Below are positions 61,712 to 64,000 of a stretch of DNA of 64,000 nt, piece by piece. Location: contig JADJPY010000011.1 in the NCBI GenBank assembly GCA_016713005.1, forward strand, positions 124,001-188,000, given 5' to 3'. This DNA is from Ramlibacter sp. Lineage in GTDB: Bacteria > Pseudomonadota > Gammaproteobacteria > Burkholderiales > Burkholderiaceae_C. The position numbers and the translations under genes are program-made. The first letter of the stretch is position 1, and each line of letters opens with the position of its first letter. The notes under the pieces are model-generated. The model was not told the origin of the DNA. It made no database searches and saw only the letters and a list, made by a program, of their open reading frames with translations.

Positions 61712-62556
61712 TCCGCCTGAACGCCTTTCTTGCCTCGGTCGCTATGCTTTTTGTAGCGGGTCAGGTCCATTCCACGGGGCCTTGTGGGCAATTTGTTGCC
61801 AAACTCCCGAATGTGCAGCCCGCGCTGTGCGAATCCGCACGGTTGCTGCCCTCGGGGGCGCGCTCGGTGCGCGGCGAGCCCATCTACGTGCGCGACATCC
61901 AGACCGACGACGCCCAGCTGCGTGTGCTGGTGATCGGCGGCATCCATGGCGACGAGCTGTCGTCCACCTCGGTGGCGCTGCACTGGATCCGCCTGGCGCA
62001 GGACCCGCTGGTGGCCATGCCCCAGCCCGTGCACTGGCGCTTCATCCCCGCCCTTAACCCCGACGGGCTGCTGGCGCGGCCGCCTCGGCGCGTCAACGCC
62101 AACGGCGTGGACCTGAACCGCAATTTCCCCACGCCCAACTGGGAGCGCGACGCCGCCCACTACTGGGAGAAGCGCGTGCGCCGCGACCCGCGCCGCTGGC
62201 CCGGCCCCAAGCCGCTGAGCGAGCCCGAGACGCGCTTTGTGCACGAGCAGATCCAGGAATTCCGGCCGCAGCTCATCGTCAGCATCCATGCGCCCTACGG
62301 CGTTCTGGACTTTGACGGCCCGTCGGTGCCGCCCAGCAAGCTGGGCCGCCTGTACCTGGACCAGGTGGGCATCTTCCCCGGCTCGCTGGGCAACTACGGC
62401 GGCGTGCACAAGGGCGTGCCCGTCGTCACCGTGGAGCTGCCCAACGCGCTGCGCACCCCGCTGGACAGCGAGATGCGCCAGATGTGGATCGACCTGCTTC
62501 GCTGGATGAGCGAGCGCGTCGCCGCCCCGGCGGCGCGCCCGCCGCGACAGCCCTGA
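61708..62556 (+). CDS. Exported M14-family zinc carboxypeptidase (MpaA/gamma-D-Glu-type)
   Basis: A 282-aa peptidase with a signal-like N-terminus (LNAFLASVAMLFVAGQVHS). Zinc ligands lie in GGIHGDE (His, Glu) and SIHAPYG (His). Substrate-binding NPDG and NANGVDLNRNFP are present, and the catalytic Glu is in VTVELPNA. M14 peptidases of this short type trim murein peptides or muropeptides. The start overlaps the preceding stop by four bases. Repeat copy A8 encodes residues about 12-33, including the hydrophobic core of the signal peptide, so the export signal may be repeat-derived. Association with the catabolic genes may be incidental. Confidence 0.85.
   Translation: MIRLNAFLASVAMLFVAGQVHSTGPCGQFVAKLPNVQPALCESARLLPSGARSVRGEPIYVRDIQTDDAQLRVLVIGGIHGDELSSTSVALHWIRLAQDPLVAMPQPVHWRFIPALNPDGLLARPPRRVNANGVDLNRNFPTPNWERDAAHYWEKRVRRDPRRWPGPKPLSEPETRFVHEQIQEFRPQLIVSIHAPYGVLDFDGPSVPPSKLGRLYLDQVGIFPGSLGNYGGVHKGVPVVTVELPNALRTPLDSEMRQMWIDLLRWMSERVAAPAARPPRQP
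61741..61806 (+). repeat. Interspersed repeat A, copy A8, inside the M14 peptidase gene
   Basis: GCTATgctttttgTAGCGGGTCAG, then CCACGGGGCCTTGTGGGCAA and TTGTTGCCAAA, in frame at the 5' end of the peptidase gene. Confidence 0.7.
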
Positions 62557-62569
62557 GCGCGCACCCGCC

Positions 62570-63658
62570 ATGAGCGCGCCATCTTGCGGCGACATCCGCA
62601 CCGACACCGCGCCGGGCGCGGCGTTCTACCGCAGCGACGCCGCCTGGACCCTGGCGCGGGAGCGCGTCTTTGTGCCCAGCTGGCAGTGGCTGGGCCACCT
62701 GGGCGAGGTGGCCGCGACGCAGACGCTGGCGCCACGCACCCTGCTGCCGGGCAGCCTGGACGAGCCGCTGCTGCTGGCCCGCGACGCGCAGGGCACGCTG
62801 CGCTGCCTGTCCAACGTGTGCACCCACCGCGCCAACCTGCTGGTGGCCGCGCCCTGCAGCGCGCCGCACATCCGCTGCGGCTACCACGGCCGCCGTTTCG
62901 GGCTGGACGGCACCGTGCAGGCCAGCCCCGGGTTCACTGCGCAGGACGGCTTTCCCGCGCCCACCGATCACCTGCCGCAACCCGCCTTTGGCACCTGGGC
63001 CGGCCAGGGCTTTGCCTCGCTTTCGCCCGCCACGCCGCTGGCCGACTGGCTGGCCCCCGTGGAGCAGCGCTGTGGGGCCCTGCCCGGCCTGCAGGCGCTG
63101 CGGCCCGCGCCCGCGCGCGATGCCGACCATGTCGTCCAGGCGCACTGGGCCGTGGTGGTGGAGAACTACCTGGACGGGCTGCACATTCCCTTCATCCACC
63201 CGGGGCTCAACACCGCCATCGACATGGGGCACTACCGCTACGAGCTGTTCCCCGGTGCCTGCCTGCAGCTGGCGCTGGCGCGCGAGGGCGAGGTGGCGTT
63301 TGCCCCGCCGACGGACGGGCCCGACGCCGGGCTGCGTGTGGCCGCGTACTACTGGTGGCTGTTTCCCAACCTGATGCTCAACATCTACCCGTGGGGCATC
63401 TCGGTCAATGTGGTGCTGCCCGAGTCGCCCGAGCGCACCACGGTGCAGTTCCGCAGCCTGGTGTGGGACGAAGCCCTGCTGGGCCAGGGCGCCGGTGGCG
63501 ACCTGCAGCGCGTGCAGGACGAAGACGCCGCCGTGATGCAGGCTGTGCAGCTTGGACTGCGCGCACGCCTGTGGCGCCCCGGGCGCTATGCCGCGCAGCA
63601 CGAAAGCGGCATTCACCACTTTCATCGGCTGCTCAAGGCGGCGCTGGGCGAAATCTAA
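62570..63658 (+). CDS. Rieske [2Fe-2S] ring-hydroxylating oxygenase, large-subunit type
   Basis: A 362-aa non-heme iron oxygenase. The Rieske centre is CTHRANLL...CGYHGRRF (Cys-x-His and Cys-x2-His, residues about 86-106). The mononuclear iron site is within ENYLDGLHIPFIHPGL, which supplies the bridging Asp and two His. The C-terminal catalytic domain resembles choline/carnitine or phthalate-type single-component alpha subunits (NLMLNIYPWGISVNVVLPES). No small subunit or reductase is adjacent. It could hydroxylate or demethylate an aromatic or quaternary-amine substrate. The last 60 bp are duplicated 356 bp downstream. Confidence 0.9.
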   Translation: MSAPSCGDIRTDTAPGAAFYRSDAAWTLARERVFVPSWQWLGHLGEVAATQTLAPRTLLPGSLDEPLLLARDAQGTLRCLSNVCTHRANLLVAAPCSAPHIRCGYHGRRFGLDGTVQASPGFTAQDGFPAPTDHLPQPAFGTWAGQGFASLSPATPLADWLAPVEQRCGALPGLQALRPAPARDADHVVQAHWAVVVENYLDGLHIPFIHPGLNTAIDMGHYRYELFPGACLQLALAREGEVAFAPPTDGPDAGLRVAAYYWWLFPNLMLNIYPWGISVNVVLPESPERTTVQFRSLVWDEALLGQGAGGDLQRVQDEDAAVMQAVQLGLRARLWRPGRYAAQHESGIHHFHRLLKAALGEI

Positions 63659-63750
63659 AGGCGACCGGGAACACCTGCGCTCGCCCGCTTTTCGCGTCAA
63701 CGCTTCTTCGGGATCATGCGGGCATGGGACTGTGCTGCGCTCGTGTCCCC

Positions 63751-63940
63751 CGGGCGGGCTGCGCCAGCCCTCCTCCTTTACCTCGCTTCGCACAATCCCC
63801 TGCCCACCTGATCCAGTGGGGTGAGTCTCACTCCAAGAGGGGAAATTCGAACTGTCGCGCACCACACACGCAGCGGGTTGGCGGTGATGGGTACCCGCCG
63901 AAGCGAGGTAAAGGATGAGGTCCGGGCGCAGCCCGGGCCG
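63751..63940. repeat. MITE-like element: 40-bp imperfect terminal inverted repeats
   Basis: The left arm 63751-63790 (ending CTCCTTTACCTCGCTTCG) and the right arm 63899-63940 (starting CGAAGCGAGGTAAAGGATG) are inverted copies with few mismatches. They enclose about 108 bp without a gene, the shape of a small non-autonomous element or a large hairpin. Confidence 0.65.
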
Positions 63941-64000
63941 CTACGCCGCGCAGCATGAAAGCGGCATTCACCACTTTCATCGGCTGCTCGAGGTGGCCCT
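63937..64000 (+). repeat. Duplicated 3' end of the Rieske oxygenase gene
   Basis: The bases from GCTACGCCGCGCAGCATGAA to the window end repeat 63584-63645 with about five changes, still coding AAQHESGIHHFHRLL. It may be the end of a second, mostly deleted copy, or a target duplication around the MITE-like element. Confidence 0.8.

Larger units (their letters stand above)
63659..64000 (+). other. Non-coding tail with inverted repeat and partial duplication
   Basis: No credible gene is seen in this 342-bp stretch. It holds a pair of inverted-repeat arms (63751-63790 and 63899-63940) and, at the window edge, a second copy of the 3' end of the Rieske gene. The bases between the arms show no promoter or terminator I can support. 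Confidence 0.7.

Noticed and set aside
1..64000. tRNA or rRNA genes
   Set aside because: No cloverleaf or conserved rRNA stretch was recognised by eye; a covariance-model scan would be needed to exclude small ones.

Overview
The window is GC-rich chromosomal DNA, most likely from a betaproteobacterium of the Comamonadaceae (Acidovorax/Hydrogenophaga/Rhodoferax type). This rests on gene content, codon use and two families of short interspersed repeats that I associate with that family. Three parS centromere sites lie inside and beside mnmG-rsmG-parA-parB, which suggests proximity to the chromosome origin.

Layout. 1-2.2 kb: end of a branched-chain amino-acid ABC ATPase and an aldehyde dehydrogenase. 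2.2-5.0 kb: a flavin reductase and, divergently, a tandem pair of ATP-grasp enzymes. 5.1-12.9 kb (minus strand): a complete type I secretion operon, outer-membrane channel, ABC exporter, membrane-fusion protein and a very acidic 976-aa VCBS-type surface protein. 13-18.6 kb: mnmG, rsmG, a LysE-type exporter, parA, a small hydrolase and parB. 18.6-43.0 kb: the most interesting region (below). 43-53 kb: glycolate/D-lactate-type FAD oxidase, D-aminoacylase-type amidohydrolase, PduO-type cobalamin adenosyltransferase, a 1328-aa DUF11 repeat protein, a hotdog thioesterase and a uracil/xanthine permease. 53-57.3 kb: acetoacetyl-CoA synthetase carrying two in-frame repeat insertions, an orphan protein with a degenerate receiver, and an EamA transporter. 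57.3-64 kb: MarR regulator, flavin reductase, a NicX-like 2,5-dihydroxypyridine dioxygenase, an alpha/beta hydrolase, an acyl-CoA-dehydrogenase-fold protein, an M14 peptidase and a Rieske oxygenase, which looks like an (N-hetero)aromatic catabolic cluster.

The 18.6-43 kb locus encodes SrfB (HSP70/actin-fold ATPase motifs) and SrfC (P-loop GTPase-like). They are preceded by five membrane proteins that share one SrfA-like cytoplasmic domain, one transmembrane helix and a proline-rich or charged stalk, but carry three different C-terminal domains (DUF2135/YfaP-like, von Willebrand A, SrfA C-terminal), plus a membrane-anchored trypsin-like protease. Downstream comes a Sel1-repeat membrane protein and then a series that matches the type VI secretion regulator order PpkA-TagT-TagS-TagR-TagQ: an exported vWA protein resembling the non-kinase half of PpkA, a LolD/LolE-like ABC pair, a formylglycine-generating-enzyme-fold protein and lipoproteins. 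No kinase, phosphatase or T6SS structural gene is present. From 22.47 kb all genes except the protease read rightward with tiny gaps or overlaps up to a clear terminator near 43.0 kb, so this may be one ~20-kb operon. I infer an envelope-sensing system that joins SrfABC to a Tag-like relay.

Caution: six single-base frameshifts were found, five of them one-base losses mostly in homopolymers. They may be sequencing errors rather than real gene decay or phase variation.
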